Source: Bacteroidaceae bacterium (lineage in GTDB: Bacteria > Bacteroidota > Bacteroidia > Bacteroidales > Bacteroidaceae). From it: 64,000 bases of DNA. Of the stretch, positions 26,579 through 36,500 are shown in pieces. Numbering within the stretch: the stretch's first letter is position 1; every line of letters starts with the position of its first letter. Both the position numbers and the translations under genes were made by a program. Below the pieces are notes generated by a model. That model had not been told where the DNA came from. It did no database searches and was given only the letters and a program-made list of their open reading frames with translations. The stretch covers positions 1 to 64,000 of the forward strand of contig JAFXZY010000058.1 of NCBI GenBank assembly GCA_017541025.1, given 5' to 3'.

Positions 26579-29500
26579 TTACTTTAATGTTTTTTTACCA
26601 TTCACAATATTTACGCCCTTCTGCATCTTACTCAAGCGCTGACCGGCGAGATTGAAGATAACGACGTTAGAATCCTTAAGGTCATTAAGGCCCTTAATAC
26701 CTGTTGCCTCTTCTTCGAAGAAATAAACCTTAATACCAGAAACAGGAACATTCAGGTAAGCACGGAAGGCTCCTATGGTTGGCTTAGCCTCTCCAACATG
26801 GTAGAAACCTATAACGTTATTCTGGTTCTGGAGTACGTACGAACCCTCTGCAGCAGGAGTTGCCTGATATACTCCACGAAGAATGCCATTACCAAGCTTG
26901 CCCTCACTGGTTACAGCAACATCTGTAGCTGTCAGAACCAGCATGCCATTGCCACTTACCAATACAGGCTTGTTGGCACTAATGCTGGTAACACTCTCCA
27001 ACTTAACGGTTGTACCCTCGACTGAAGTGGCCTTATATGCTGTGAACTCAGCAGGAACAGCAGCCTCGAAGGGAAGAATCAGTGTCCTGTACGTGTTTAC
27101 CTGAGTCTGATAAGAAGCCTGAGTAGCTGTGAATTTATAGGGTGTACCAAAGTTTGCCCCATCCGTCAGGTAAAGGTTTTCGCATACCCCGTTGTTGATG
27201 ATATTCGTACCGGTAATACCAGACTCTGGCGAAACGACAACCAACAGATTAGAACCATCGGGCATACTGCCTGTCAGTGCTTCTGGCTCGAAGACATAAC
27301 CGGACAGGTCAACAGATGTTACCTTGTTTCTTAATGCCTCAGAAATGATGCTCTCAACGTCGGCAGGATAAACGACGCCTAACATCTTCATGCGGAAATC
27401 GGCAATCTCCTTGGCTGTCATACCAACCTCATTGTGGCAGTAGGTATAGAACTTGTCTGTCAGGGTTTCTCCTTCAAGTGTTTTAATGTAATCCAGAATA
27501 CCGTCTATATTCTCCTTATAGCGGAGAGTCTCGTAGTAAGAGAAGCTTGTCAACTCATAGTCCCTGTACAAATCGCTCTCACTTACACCCAGCAAGCCTT
27601 CCAGAATAACGCCCAGCGTACCGGTACGGTCAGCACCGATGTGGCAATGGAAGTAAACGGGCTTATCGTTCTTTACGCAATCGAAGATAAAATCCAGATT
27701 TTGCTTATAGAGGTCCTTACGGTTCTGCATACCACTCTCGTAGTAATCCTCGTTGGTAATGCGCTTATAGATAACGTCATCGCCAAGAGGAGACTTGGTG
27801 ATGTAAGCTGCCTCATAGTCAATACGGAGGTCAAGCTCAGCCTTCATACCAACGGCACGGAGGGCAGCAATGCCCTCAGGCGTGATGTTGTACTCACCGT
27901 TCCATTCTGCACCACGATAGATAAGACCATACTTAATGGGCTTGCCGCTGGCAGTCTGCCAACCACCCAGGTCACGCATGTTGCCAGTTCCTTCAGCATA
28001 GATTTGACGAAGCTGACCTGTGGTAGTGAAGCTGGAATTGATAATCTCCGTAGGGTTACCGTCAACCGTTTCCAATACCTTATAATAATAGGTCTGGTTG
28101 GGTAGCAAGTTATATATCTCGTAGTGGGTCTCGTCCTTTACTTCTGCAGTGAAGGCATCAGAGAAGTCCTCGTTAAGGCTCCATACCACTTGGTGAGTTG
28201 TAGAAGAAGTCTGGTTCCAGAAGATTGTAGCAGGCTCAGGAATGTCGCGGCGTACAGGAGGAGCAATATTGTACTCCTTAATCTTAGTGTCCTCCTTACC
28301 TTCATAAGTAACATTGGCCAGATACTCTCTTACACGGATATTCTCGATATTGAAGTCTTGCTCGAACATACCGCTCTGTACAGGATGGAAGCGCCACCAG
28401 GCTCGGTCATTGTCATCGGTATAGTCCTTGACATACACATAGCCACTGGACTGACCATAAAGACCGCTTGCTTCCTCTCCATTCTGACATTGCATTGTGT
28501 AAACGCCGCCTTTAAGCCAGGTTATTATCTGCTCATATTCCGGTTCGGAGTTGGACAGAAGCCAGCCTTCTTCGTCAATAGTGCCGAAGTACAGCTTACC
28601 CTCATCGGCAGATTGAATATACCAGTTGCTGCCCTTATGGGTGAGTTTGAAGCAGAAGCGGGCATCCGATTCGTCAAATGTCTTTACAGAGAGATAACCA
28701 TCGGAACCGGTGCGGACGTACTTGTTGCTATACAAGTTCTCTATGTAGTAATAGCCCTCGTTCAGGGGATTGATTGTAAGACCGTCAACAGCGATAATCA
28801 TCTGCAGAAGTGCATCGTTACGCTGCTGGACTGTAGCATTCTCATCAAGGGCACTTGCCGCAGCCAAAGCTTCCTTGACAGCATTCACGCTTGTTGCAGT
28901 ATAGCAACCGGGAGCCGTGCCCACTTCCTCATCAGAAGGCAGTTTGGCACTATAAGACTGAATGGCATTCTGCAAGTCTTCATGACTCATATCCTGTACC
29001 AGGTCTGGTACGATGTTATAGCAGTTCCAATGGTAATCGGTCTTGTAATCAAGATAAAGAGAAGGATAGATATGGATGGTAGAAGCAAAGTCGTTGTCGA
29101 AGGTATAGATATCGGGAACTTCAGGCTTCGTATCGCAAATCATATATACCTCGTATGCACCGGATGCACGCCAGAAAGCCCATTTTCCCCATTCCTTGGT
29201 GTCAGCCTGACTACCCACAGTAATCTTTTCCAACTTAGAGTTATATCCCATGGCGTATGTGCCTGTTGTTGTCAGGGTGTTGGGTAAAGAGATCTCGGTA
29301 ATCTGAGTCTTATAAATAGCTTCCTCACCGATGGAAACAAGACCTTCGGGCAAAGTTATAGAGGTGATGGGAGCATACCGGAAGGCATAGTTACCGATAC
29401 CTGTTACACTATAGGTCTTTCCCTCGTATGTAACCTGTGTCGGAACAACGAAGTCACCTGAATAGGTGCTTGGATTGCTGGAGCCCGGCTTGCTTTCGGT

Positions 29501-30226
29501 GGGATAGGTAATACTTACCTTGTCCTCCGCAGTCATCTTATACTTGATGCCGTCAACGGTGAAGTCTTTCAGTTCCAGTCCGCTGCCCATATCAGGCATA
29601 ATGGTGTATTTGCCGCCCCAGTACGGATCGTTTGCATACTCCTCAAAAACATCAGGATAGACGTGTATTCTGGAAGCATAGCCATGATCGAAGGTGTACT
29701 TATCGGGAACCGTTGGCTTAGCGTGGCAATCCATGTAGATATCATACTCGGGAGATTCGCGATAAAGAATCCATTCGCCCCAAGCCTCGCTGGCACAATC
29801 TCCGCTAAAAGTAACTTTCGTCAGATTGTCGTTATAGGCCATAGCATATTGTCCGAACTTCGTTGCAGTACCGGGAACGGTCAATACGGAAATCTTTGTG
29901 TTGTAAATAGCTTTCTCACCAATGGAAACAAGGCCCTCGGGTAGAGTCAGAGAGGTAATGGCAGCACTTCGGAAGGCATATTTGCCAATGGCAGTTACAT
30001 TATAGGTAATGCCTTCGTTGGAAACCTGAGCAGGGATAATGACATCACCCGTGTAAGGACTGCAGTTGTCGCTGTCGTTTGGTTTACTCTCGTTAGGATA
30101 CGTGACAGTAGCAGTCTTTGTTTCGTCATCAAGGTCATACTTGATGCCATCTACGGTCACACTCGTTTGGGCAGATGATACTATCGAGACCATCGCCACG
30201 GAAAAGAAAGTGAGTAGTTTTTTCAT
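26579..30226 (-). CDS. Secreted LRR / fibronectin III / tyrosine phosphatase protein with T9SS-type end
   Basis: 1215 residues. Order: signal peptide (MKKLLTFFSVAMVSIVSSAQ); two BspA-type leucine-rich repeat modules (about 20-215 and 220-410; TSLTLPEGLVSIGEKAIYNT versus TSITLPEGLVSIGEEAIYKT); a helical FIVAR-like stretch (430-490); a ricin-like or unknown beta region (490-640); a fibronectin III-like domain (655-738); a Y_phosphatase_3-type domain (740-985) with P-loop HCHIGADRTG (Cys861, Arg867) and NMRDLGGW; then a beta region and a sorting-type end (NLAGQRLSKMQKGVNIVNGK). Export to the cell surface via type IX secretion is inferred. Substrate could be phosphotyrosine, phosphoserine or phosphoinositide. 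Confidence 0.85.
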   Translation of the reverse strand: MKKLLTFFSVAMVSIVSSAQTSVTVDGIKYDLDDETKTATVTYPNESKPNDSDNCSPYTGDVIIPAQVSNEGITYNVTAIGKYAFRSAAITSLTLPEGLVSIGEKAIYNTKISVLTVPGTATKFGQYAMAYNDNLTKVTFSGDCASEAWGEWILYRESPEYDIYMDCHAKPTVPDKYTFDHGYASRIHVYPDVFEEYANDPYWGGKYTIMPDMGSGLELKDFTVDGIKYKMTAEDKVSITYPTESKPGSSNPSTYSGDFVVPTQVTYEGKTYSVTGIGNYAFRYAPITSITLPEGLVSIGEEAIYKTQITEISLPNTLTTTGTYAMGYNSKLEKITVGSQADTKEWGKWAFWRASGAYEVYMICDTKPEVPDIYTFDNDFASTIHIYPSLYLDYKTDYHWNCYNIVPDLVQDMSHEDLQNAIQSYSAKLPSDEEVGTAPGCYTATSVNAVKEALAAASALDENATVQQRNDALLQMIIAVDGLTINPLNEGYYYIENLYSNKYVRTGSDGYLSVKTFDESDARFCFKLTHKGSNWYIQSADEGKLYFGTIDEEGWLLSNSEPEYEQIITWLKGGVYTMQCQNGEEASGLYGQSSGYVYVKDYTDDNDRAWWRFHPVQSGMFEQDFNIENIRVREYLANVTYEGKEDTKIKEYNIAPPVRRDIPEPATIFWNQTSSTTHQVVWSLNEDFSDAFTAEVKDETHYEIYNLLPNQTYYYKVLETVDGNPTEIINSSFTTTGQLRQIYAEGTGNMRDLGGWQTASGKPIKYGLIYRGAEWNGEYNITPEGIAALRAVGMKAELDLRIDYEAAYITKSPLGDDVIYKRITNEDYYESGMQNRKDLYKQNLDFIFDCVKNDKPVYFHCHIGADRTGTLGVILEGLLGVSESDLYRDYELTSFSYYETLRYKENIDGILDYIKTLEGETLTDKFYTYCHNEVGMTAKEIADFRMKMLGVVYPADVESIISEALRNKVTSVDLSGYVFEPEALTGSMPDGSNLLVVVSPESGITGTNIINNGVCENLYLTDGANFGTPYKFTATQASYQTQVNTYRTLILPFEAAVPAEFTAYKATSVEGTTVKLESVTSISANKPVLVSGNGMLVLTATDVAVTSEGKLGNGILRGVYQATPAAEGSYVLQNQNNVIGFYHVGEAKPTIGAFRAYLNVPVSGIKVYFFEEEATGIKGLNDLKDSNVVIFNLAGQRLSKMQKGVNIVNGKKTLK

Positions 30227-30755
30227 GAACTCAAATAGTTTTTGTTATTTATAAATTTGTGTGTTGTTATTATCTGTTTCTTATAAGACAAAATTTTGAC
30301 CTGAAAAAAATCCCATATCCTCATTTTTTTTGATGAATATGGGAAATTTGTTCTTTCACAGGATAAAACTGACAGAAAACGGCCTTACCCCCCCACCCCA
30401 TTCATTTACAATTGAAAATTATATTAATCTCCTATGCGGCAAGCCGCAAGAAATCTTACAGATCTTTCAGATAAGTCCCCGCGCTGGAAGAAAAATGTTC
30501 TTAAGCGCACAGCTGTACGCCCTTTGTTTGGCTCTCTCTGCCACATTTAAATTAGAGATGGAATAGGATCTGATAGATCTCTCGCCGATAGGCGTAGGAA
30601 ATTTTATATAATTCTCAATGGGAACGGGAACGATAACTAATGGTCAATGGTTCAAGATTGACGATGGCTGAGGGATTAGAGATTAGGACCATTGAGCATT
30701 GAACATTCTTTCTTTGTCAAGTATGTAATAAAAAAGGCACGTATTTGGCACAAGT
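30227..30755. other. Intergenic region with repeat remnants
   Basis: No convincing gene. It contains a small GCGGC-AA-GCCGC hairpin (30436-30447), an AATTGAAAATT piece near 30411, the repeat AACGGGAACGATAAC (30623-30637), and AATGGTCAATGGTTC near 30642 facing GACCATTGAGCATTGAAC near 30687. A 78-codon open frame (30330-30566) has no promoter, no recognisable domain and atypical composition. Confidence 0.5.
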
Positions 30756-30787
30756 TTTGGATTGTATCTGGAAAATAATTACTTTTG
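30756..30787 (+). promoter_or_regulatory. Promoter of the DUF1295 gene
   Basis: TTTG (30756-30759), 20 bases, TACTTTTG (30780-30787). It lies downstream of a possible earlier start codon at 30745, which decides the start at 30811. Confidence 0.75.
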
Positions 30788-30810
30788 CAACGGCTAATGA
30801 AAAGAAATCT

Positions 30811-31755
30811 ATGAAGAATTTGAATATTCCCTTGATTGGGACATTGCTTTTAATATCACTGGTCGTATGTCCTATACTTTATGTTTATGTTGGTCCGGCA
30901 TTGGATGACATACAATTGACGGCATTGAATACGTTGATTGCTATTTCTGCATGCAGTTCTCTTTTGTGTTTTATTATTGGCGACCTGACTCGGAATAACA
31001 GTCAAGTTGACAAAATCTGGAGTATTTTACCCTTTATTTACTGTTGGATTATTGCCATCCATGGTGGAATGCATCCTCGCCTTGTGATTATGGCTGTACT
31101 GGCAACCCTATGGGGCTTTCGCCTTACATTCAACTTTGCCCGTAAGGGGGCTTATCGACTTAAATTCTGGAAAGGTGAAGAGGATTATCGTTGGAAATTG
31201 CTGCGAGAAACTCCTTTCCTAAAGAACCGCCTGATATGGATGTTTTTTAATCTTATTTTTATTTCATCGTATCAGAATGTTCTCTTGCTTTTTATTACGT
31301 TTCCTGCTTTGGTAAGCATGAATTCCACGGTACCATTCGGCTTCATTGATGTTTTGGCTACAGTTCTTATGCTCGGATTTATTATCTATGAAACTGTAGC
31401 TGATGAACAGCAATGGGCCTTCCAGTCCAAAAAGTGGACGATGATAAAGGAGGGGAGAAAGTTGGAGGAACTTCCAGATCCCTATAACAAAGGTTTTAAT
31501 ACATTGGGGCTTTGGAGTATTAGCCGTCACCCCAATTATATGGCTGAGCAGTCCATTTGGGTTAGCTTTTACATTTTCTCCATTGGTGCTGGGGTGGGCA
31601 TTGTTAATTGGAGTATGATCGGTGCTTTGTTGCTGATTGTCCTTTTCATGGGCAGTACAAATCTTGTAGAGGGTATCTGCAATGAAAAATATCCTCAGTA
31701 CAGGGATTATTGCAAAAGAGTTAACAAATTTATTCCGTACAGCCTTACCTCTTGA
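30811..31755 (+). CDS. DUF1295 / steroid 5-alpha-reductase-like membrane protein
   Basis: 314 residues from ATG 30811 (MKNLNIPLIGTLLL); the longer frame from 30745 starts before the promoter. About eight membrane helices. The family motif is near the C-terminus: LGLWSISRHPNYMAEQSIW, with the NADPH-type Arg-His-Pro-Asn-Tyr, and earlier VDKIWSILPF and GFRLTFNFARKG. Relatives reduce double bonds of steroids or methylate isoprenylcysteine; here the substrate is unknown. Its end overlaps the convergent GH109-type gene by 11 bases. Confidence 0.85.
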   Translation: MKNLNIPLIGTLLLISLVVCPILYVYVGPALDDIQLTALNTLIAISACSSLLCFIIGDLTRNNSQVDKIWSILPFIYCWIIAIHGGMHPRLVIMAVLATLWGFRLTFNFARKGAYRLKFWKGEEDYRWKLLRETPFLKNRLIWMFFNLIFISSYQNVLLLFITFPALVSMNSTVPFGFIDVLATVLMLGFIIYETVADEQQWAFQSKKWTMIKEGRKLEELPDPYNKGFNTLGLWSISRHPNYMAEQSIWVSFYIFSIGAGVGIVNWSMIGALLLIVLFMGSTNLVEGICNEKYPQYRDYCKRVNKFIPYSLTS

Positions 31756-33322
31756 TCTTGGATTGCTGTTTGTCGTATTTCTCCCAGAGTTTCTTCTTTA
31801 CCGTTAGCTCTTTCTGCCTTGCAGTACTCTCGCGAGCGGCTTTCTCTGCAGCTGCTTCTTCCTCTGGAGAGGCGTAAGCATGATGGAAGCCTTGCTGCTT
31901 GTTCCATTCGCCTCGGGTAAAGTCGGGGAAGGCGACGGCTGCACAACCATTGTCCATGCTTATGGAACCCAGTTCTGCCAAAGCGCACCATTCTGCCAAG
32001 TCATAGACATCGATATCAAGAGGCAGACCATTCTGCAAGCAATATACGAGACGGGCATCCATTGTGTAATCCATTCCGCCATGACCGAACTCACGACCCA
32101 GTTCGCCAAACTTCTTCAGGATGGGATGGTAGTATTGCTTCATCAGAGCATCGTATTCAGCCTTCGGAAGGAAGTTGTGCCCTGATATCTTGCCTGCCAT
32201 TTCAGCAAGCCCCATATCGCTGGCGCTCTTTTTGCTGATAAAAATCTTAGGATCGGGATATTTTGTGCAGAAGCCCGTCATACCCGTCAGCTTGTACATA
32301 CGATTATAGGGCTGAGGGCTCATCACATTGTGCTGAATCTCCATCACCTTACCTTTCTCTGTTCGCATGAGCGTGGTGGTGTGGTCGCCATTACGGAAAA
32401 AGTCGCACTCCTTGCCGGTCACTTCCTTATAACCTTCACGTCCGCAGAAGGGCTCGGTATCCATAGCAATGAGCGTCTTGATGCGATCACCCCGATGGAT
32501 ATTCAGCGCCTGAGCGATGGGGCCAAGTCCGTGTGTGGCATAGACGTCGCCACGGTTCTCCTTATTGTATTTCAGACGCCAATGCAGGTTCTCCGGATCT
32601 GAGCCGTCAGGATTATGCCAGTATCCCGTCCAGATGTTTGCCTCGTTCAGTGTATGGATGTAAGCACCCTCGGCACGTATAATCTCGCCAAAGAGTCCCT
32701 GCTGTGCCATGTTTAGGGCGCACATCTCGTAATAGTCGTAGCAACAGTTTTCCAGCATCATACAATGCACGCGGTTCTTCTCGCTCAGGTCTATAAGTTC
32801 CCAACATTGTTCCAGGTTCATGGCGCTGGGCACCTCGATGGCTGTATGCTTGCCGTTTTCCATAGCGCATTTGGCGATGGGGAAATGATGGTCCCAGTCT
32901 GTAGCGACATATATCAGATCGATATCATTGCGCTTGCACATATCAACGTACCCTGTTTCTCCGCTGTATATCTCAGCAGGGGGCAGACCCACTTCTCGCA
33001 GGTATTTCTGTGCATCTCTGGCACGAGACTCCTCATAATCGCAGAGCGCGACTATCTGCACACCGGGTATGTGGCAGTACCTCTTCACCGCCCAGGGGCC
33101 GCGGCTACCAAGTCCGGCAAACCCTACCCTAACGGTCTCCAACTTTGGTGAGGTCAGTCCCAGAGCCGACTGCTGTCCGGCAGGACGAGCTGGTGTTTCC
33201 GAAACGATAGTTCCTTTGTCCCAATGCCATTTTGTGCTGGGGCTTGTGCTTTGAGCAAAGACAACCTTGCCGGCAGTGAAAGCCAGCAAAAAAGAGAATA
33301 ACGCGATGATGGTTCTTTTCAT
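31745..33322 (-). CDS. Exported Gfo/Idh/MocA protein, GH109-like
   Basis: 525 residues with a signal peptide (MKRTIIALFSFLLAFTAGKVVFA). A Rossmann domain follows (VRVGFAGLGSRGPWAV; VALCDYEESRA; HTAIEVPSAMNLEQCW). The segments ENRGDVYATHGLGPIAQ and GHGGMDYTMDARLVYC match GH109, an NAD-dependent glycosidase family acting on alpha-linked GalNAc (blood group A type) by an oxidation-elimination mechanism. The tail is Lys/Glu-rich and helical. Other Gfo/Idh oxidoreductases carry part of these motifs, so activity on GalNAc is inferred. A -7 element TATTTTTG lies at 33353-33360 (minus). Confidence 0.82.
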   Translation of the reverse strand: MKRTIIALFSFLLAFTAGKVVFAQSTSPSTKWHWDKGTIVSETPARPAGQQSALGLTSPKLETVRVGFAGLGSRGPWAVKRYCHIPGVQIVALCDYEESRARDAQKYLREVGLPPAEIYSGETGYVDMCKRNDIDLIYVATDWDHHFPIAKCAMENGKHTAIEVPSAMNLEQCWELIDLSEKNRVHCMMLENCCYDYYEMCALNMAQQGLFGEIIRAEGAYIHTLNEANIWTGYWHNPDGSDPENLHWRLKYNKENRGDVYATHGLGPIAQALNIHRGDRIKTLIAMDTEPFCGREGYKEVTGKECDFFRNGDHTTTLMRTEKGKVMEIQHNVMSPQPYNRMYKLTGMTGFCTKYPDPKIFISKKSASDMGLAEMAGKISGHNFLPKAEYDALMKQYYHPILKKFGELGREFGHGGMDYTMDARLVYCLQNGLPLDIDVYDLAEWCALAELGSISMDNGCAAVAFPDFTRGEWNKQQGFHHAYASPEEEAAAEKAARESTARQKELTVKKKLWEKYDKQQSKIKR

Positions 33323-33496
33323 AATCTACTTCTATTATTAAGGTTCACGGCACAAAAATAGACAATTTCTGTTAAATTCATTGCAAAACAAACTTTTTTT
33401 ATTGCTTTCTGCTTATAAAATTAAGAATATACTTTCGTTTACCGGCTTCAACTTAGCCTCAGGAGCAGGCGAAACTTTGCCTTAGCTGCTGACAAT

Positions 33497-33527
33497 GAAA
33501 GAAGCTGCCCAATGGACAGCTTCTTTC
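33497..33527 (-). terminator. Hairpin after the GLUG-type gene
   Basis: GAAAGAAGCTG (33497-33507) pairs perfectly with CAGCTTCTTTC (33517-33527). It lies 20 bases past the stop of the large gene on the minus strand; no T-run follows. Confidence 0.65.
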
Positions 33528-33546
33528 AATATCATTAAAAAATCAG

Positions 33547-36500
33547 TTACTTCAGTACCTTTCGGCCTCCGATGATATACAGACCGTTGGGCAGTGAGCG
33601 TAAACCTGTACTACTGTCAACACCCTGCAGTACCATACGGCCGTTCAAGTCGAAGACATTTACAATCTGCGGTTCAGTCTTCAGGGCATTTACAACATCC
33701 TCGTCGTCTTCACCGGCATTTACATAGTTGCCATCGACTAAGATAACGACTTTACTTTCAGGACTGAGGGTTGGAACTTCGTCCTTGCCCAATGTCTGGA
33801 ACCATACGGGTTTCTCTGTCTCTCCACGGTTCAGACCGTATGTGGCAACACCTGTTGCAGCCTCTTCGACAGTAACATAAGTAGTATTCTCCTTGACAAC
33901 GGCCTCCTCGTGCTTGTAACCGATAATATCTGTGAGAGAAGGACTTTCGATAACCCAAATGTTGGAAGTATATTTACCTACTCCATTGTGGAGCCATCCT
34001 ACAAGAATACCATGTCCGTCACCGTTGCCATACGTTACATTGCGGGCATCAAGCATGATATCACTGATAACAACATAATTGTCGTCTCCGTCCGTAGCAC
34101 CTGCAACAAGACCTGCACTCCATCCGCTCAACAAATTACCGGCAAACATACAGTTCTTAACGGTTGAGTTATTCTTGATTTTACCAATCAGACCACCGCA
34201 GTCGCCCTTACCGTTCTCTACGGTAGCATTACTGTAGCAGCGTGTCATGGTTCCCTGGAAGGTACCGCAGATAGAGCCTGTATGCTCGGCATTGTCGCTG
34301 CCGCCTACACTTCCACCCTGAACGTTAACACCGTCGATGGTTCCTCCCTGAATGGTACCGAAAATCATCATGTTGGCATTGGTAATGGGATACAGGTTAC
34401 CCTTGAAGGTACCGGCATAAGGTGTAGCTATGGTACCGATGGGTGAGTACTGACTATCGGCAAGGTCGATAGGAGCCACAATTTCAGCATTGAGCTGTGT
34501 ATTGCCTAAGCTGTTAACATTATTTGCAAACCAAACCATATCACTGGCTGTTGCCAACTGATAGAAGCCACCCTTGAGGGCAGGAGCACCCTGGAAATAA
34601 CGCTGGTAGAAGGCAGTGTTCTTAATTGCATCCATAGCCTTAGCCTCTGCAATACTGAATGTTCCCTGTTCCCAACCAGATACAATATCATCCACAACAT
34701 TCTGCATCTCGACAACTTCTTCCTGAGGAGACTCAGGATCGTTATAGCATGCATCCAACATAGCAAGAGCATTATCCATCAACTCGATGTATGCCTCCTT
34801 GCAACTGTCGATACGGTGGAAAACATCGGTGAACTGACCACAGATGTCAAGCAGCGCTTCTGCGTTCTTACCCTCTGTTGCAGCAATCAGATTCTGCAAC
34901 TCGCCGCGGAGTTCTGCAGAGAAGTTGGGCATAGACTTGTAATGAGGTAATGTCTCGTCATCTGAATTTGGTATATCTGAAATACCGATGTATTCGATTA
35001 GTGTATTGGCACGATCGATATAGGATTCCATTCCATCACCCATCAAATCAGTAGCTTCTTCTGTAGTACCCAAATAAAACAGACGGAAATTACCGAATCC
35101 AATCCAGTCGTTAGCCAGACCGGTACCGGGGATACGCAAACCTACGGTAAGGGTACCGTCTGTTACGTTTGTCAGCACGCGGTTCTCATAGCGACCAGCC
35201 TTGAAAGCGTATGCACAGGTAACAGGACCATGAGGAACATAGTGGTAAGCATCGTCGATAAACAACGAATCGTCAACATTGCCGTTTGCGTCGGGAGTGA
35301 GCAGACAGTTCACACCGTCTATGGCATTATCTCCGCTTACCATATCCTCGGTCAGAGCCTGGATGTAATTCTCGTCGTTGTTAGCATAAAGATATGCAAT
35401 GTAATTGTCGTTAGCGTTGAAGCTGTTAGATGCAGGACGAGTAGCAGCATTGACACGCAGCTCGTAAACACCGTTCTTCAAGCCAGTCAGAGTCTGGTGA
35501 ACATCAGCCTTGGCATTCCAAACCTCACCTGCTGTCATTACACCTTCCACGGTACCTGTTGTAAGAGTTGAACCATCCTTCCAAGTTGTCCAGCCATCGA
35601 AGTTAGGCTTAGCAGAAAGATCGGCATTAACCACCAGGTTGGTAATCTCCGTACCCTTCTGATAGTTCGACTTGATGGCAGCCTCTAAAAGTCCATTCAT
35701 GAATGTAACCTCGGCAACAATCTGTTCGCCTGTGAGGCTCTTGTTTTCAATGATATAGCCAGCTGAACCATTGGGGAATTCCTCACAAGGCTCCACGTCT
35801 TCCTCGATATAAGAAAGGAGCGTTTCGTATGTAGAGCCAAAGAACTCGTCGCTGTGCTCGTTCACATAGGTTACGATTTCTTCCAGACGGTCTGTATATT
35901 GCTTGTACGAAGCTGCACTGGTTTCAACGGCAGCACGTGCCTCCATCATAGCATTATATACATCAGCATCGAATTCCTCTAATGCTGCAAAAGCGTCCAA
36001 CGATGCTTCGTATGCCTCAATGTCACCCTTAAAGGCAACTACGTTTTCGGCATATTCCTTTCCTACAGCAACGACGTTCTTACGGAACTCAGCCATATCG
36101 TTGGTGTATTGTCCCTCGGAAATCATGTACACCACTCCGTGGGTGGGATCAAGTGTGGGAGAATCGTCAACGTCGAGTGTCTGGAACCAGACAGGTGAGG
36201 TGATGTTACCCTTATTCAAGCCAAATGTAGCGACACCTGTAGCTGCATCTGAATCCGAAATCTTATGAGTATTAGCAAGAACAACAGCTTCCTCGTGCTT
36301 ATAGCCTACAATGTCTGTAAGAGAGGGACCTTCTATAACCCAGATATTAGAAGTCTTCTGGCCTACTCCATCATGGAACCAGCCAACCAACAGACCGTGA
36401 CCGTCACCATTCTCGTAAGTTACGTTACGTGCATCAAGCAGAATATCACTGATGGTAACATCTGTATCGTTGCCGTCGGTAGAACCTGAAACAAGTCCTG

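Noticed and set aside
28124-29287. 387-codon plus-strand open frame
   Set aside because: It lies fully opposite the LRR-phosphatase gene, has no recognisable domain and reflects codon bias of the minus-strand gene.
30330-30566. 78-codon frame in the spacer before the DUF1295 gene
   Set aside because: No promoter, no conserved motif, composition unlike coding neighbours.
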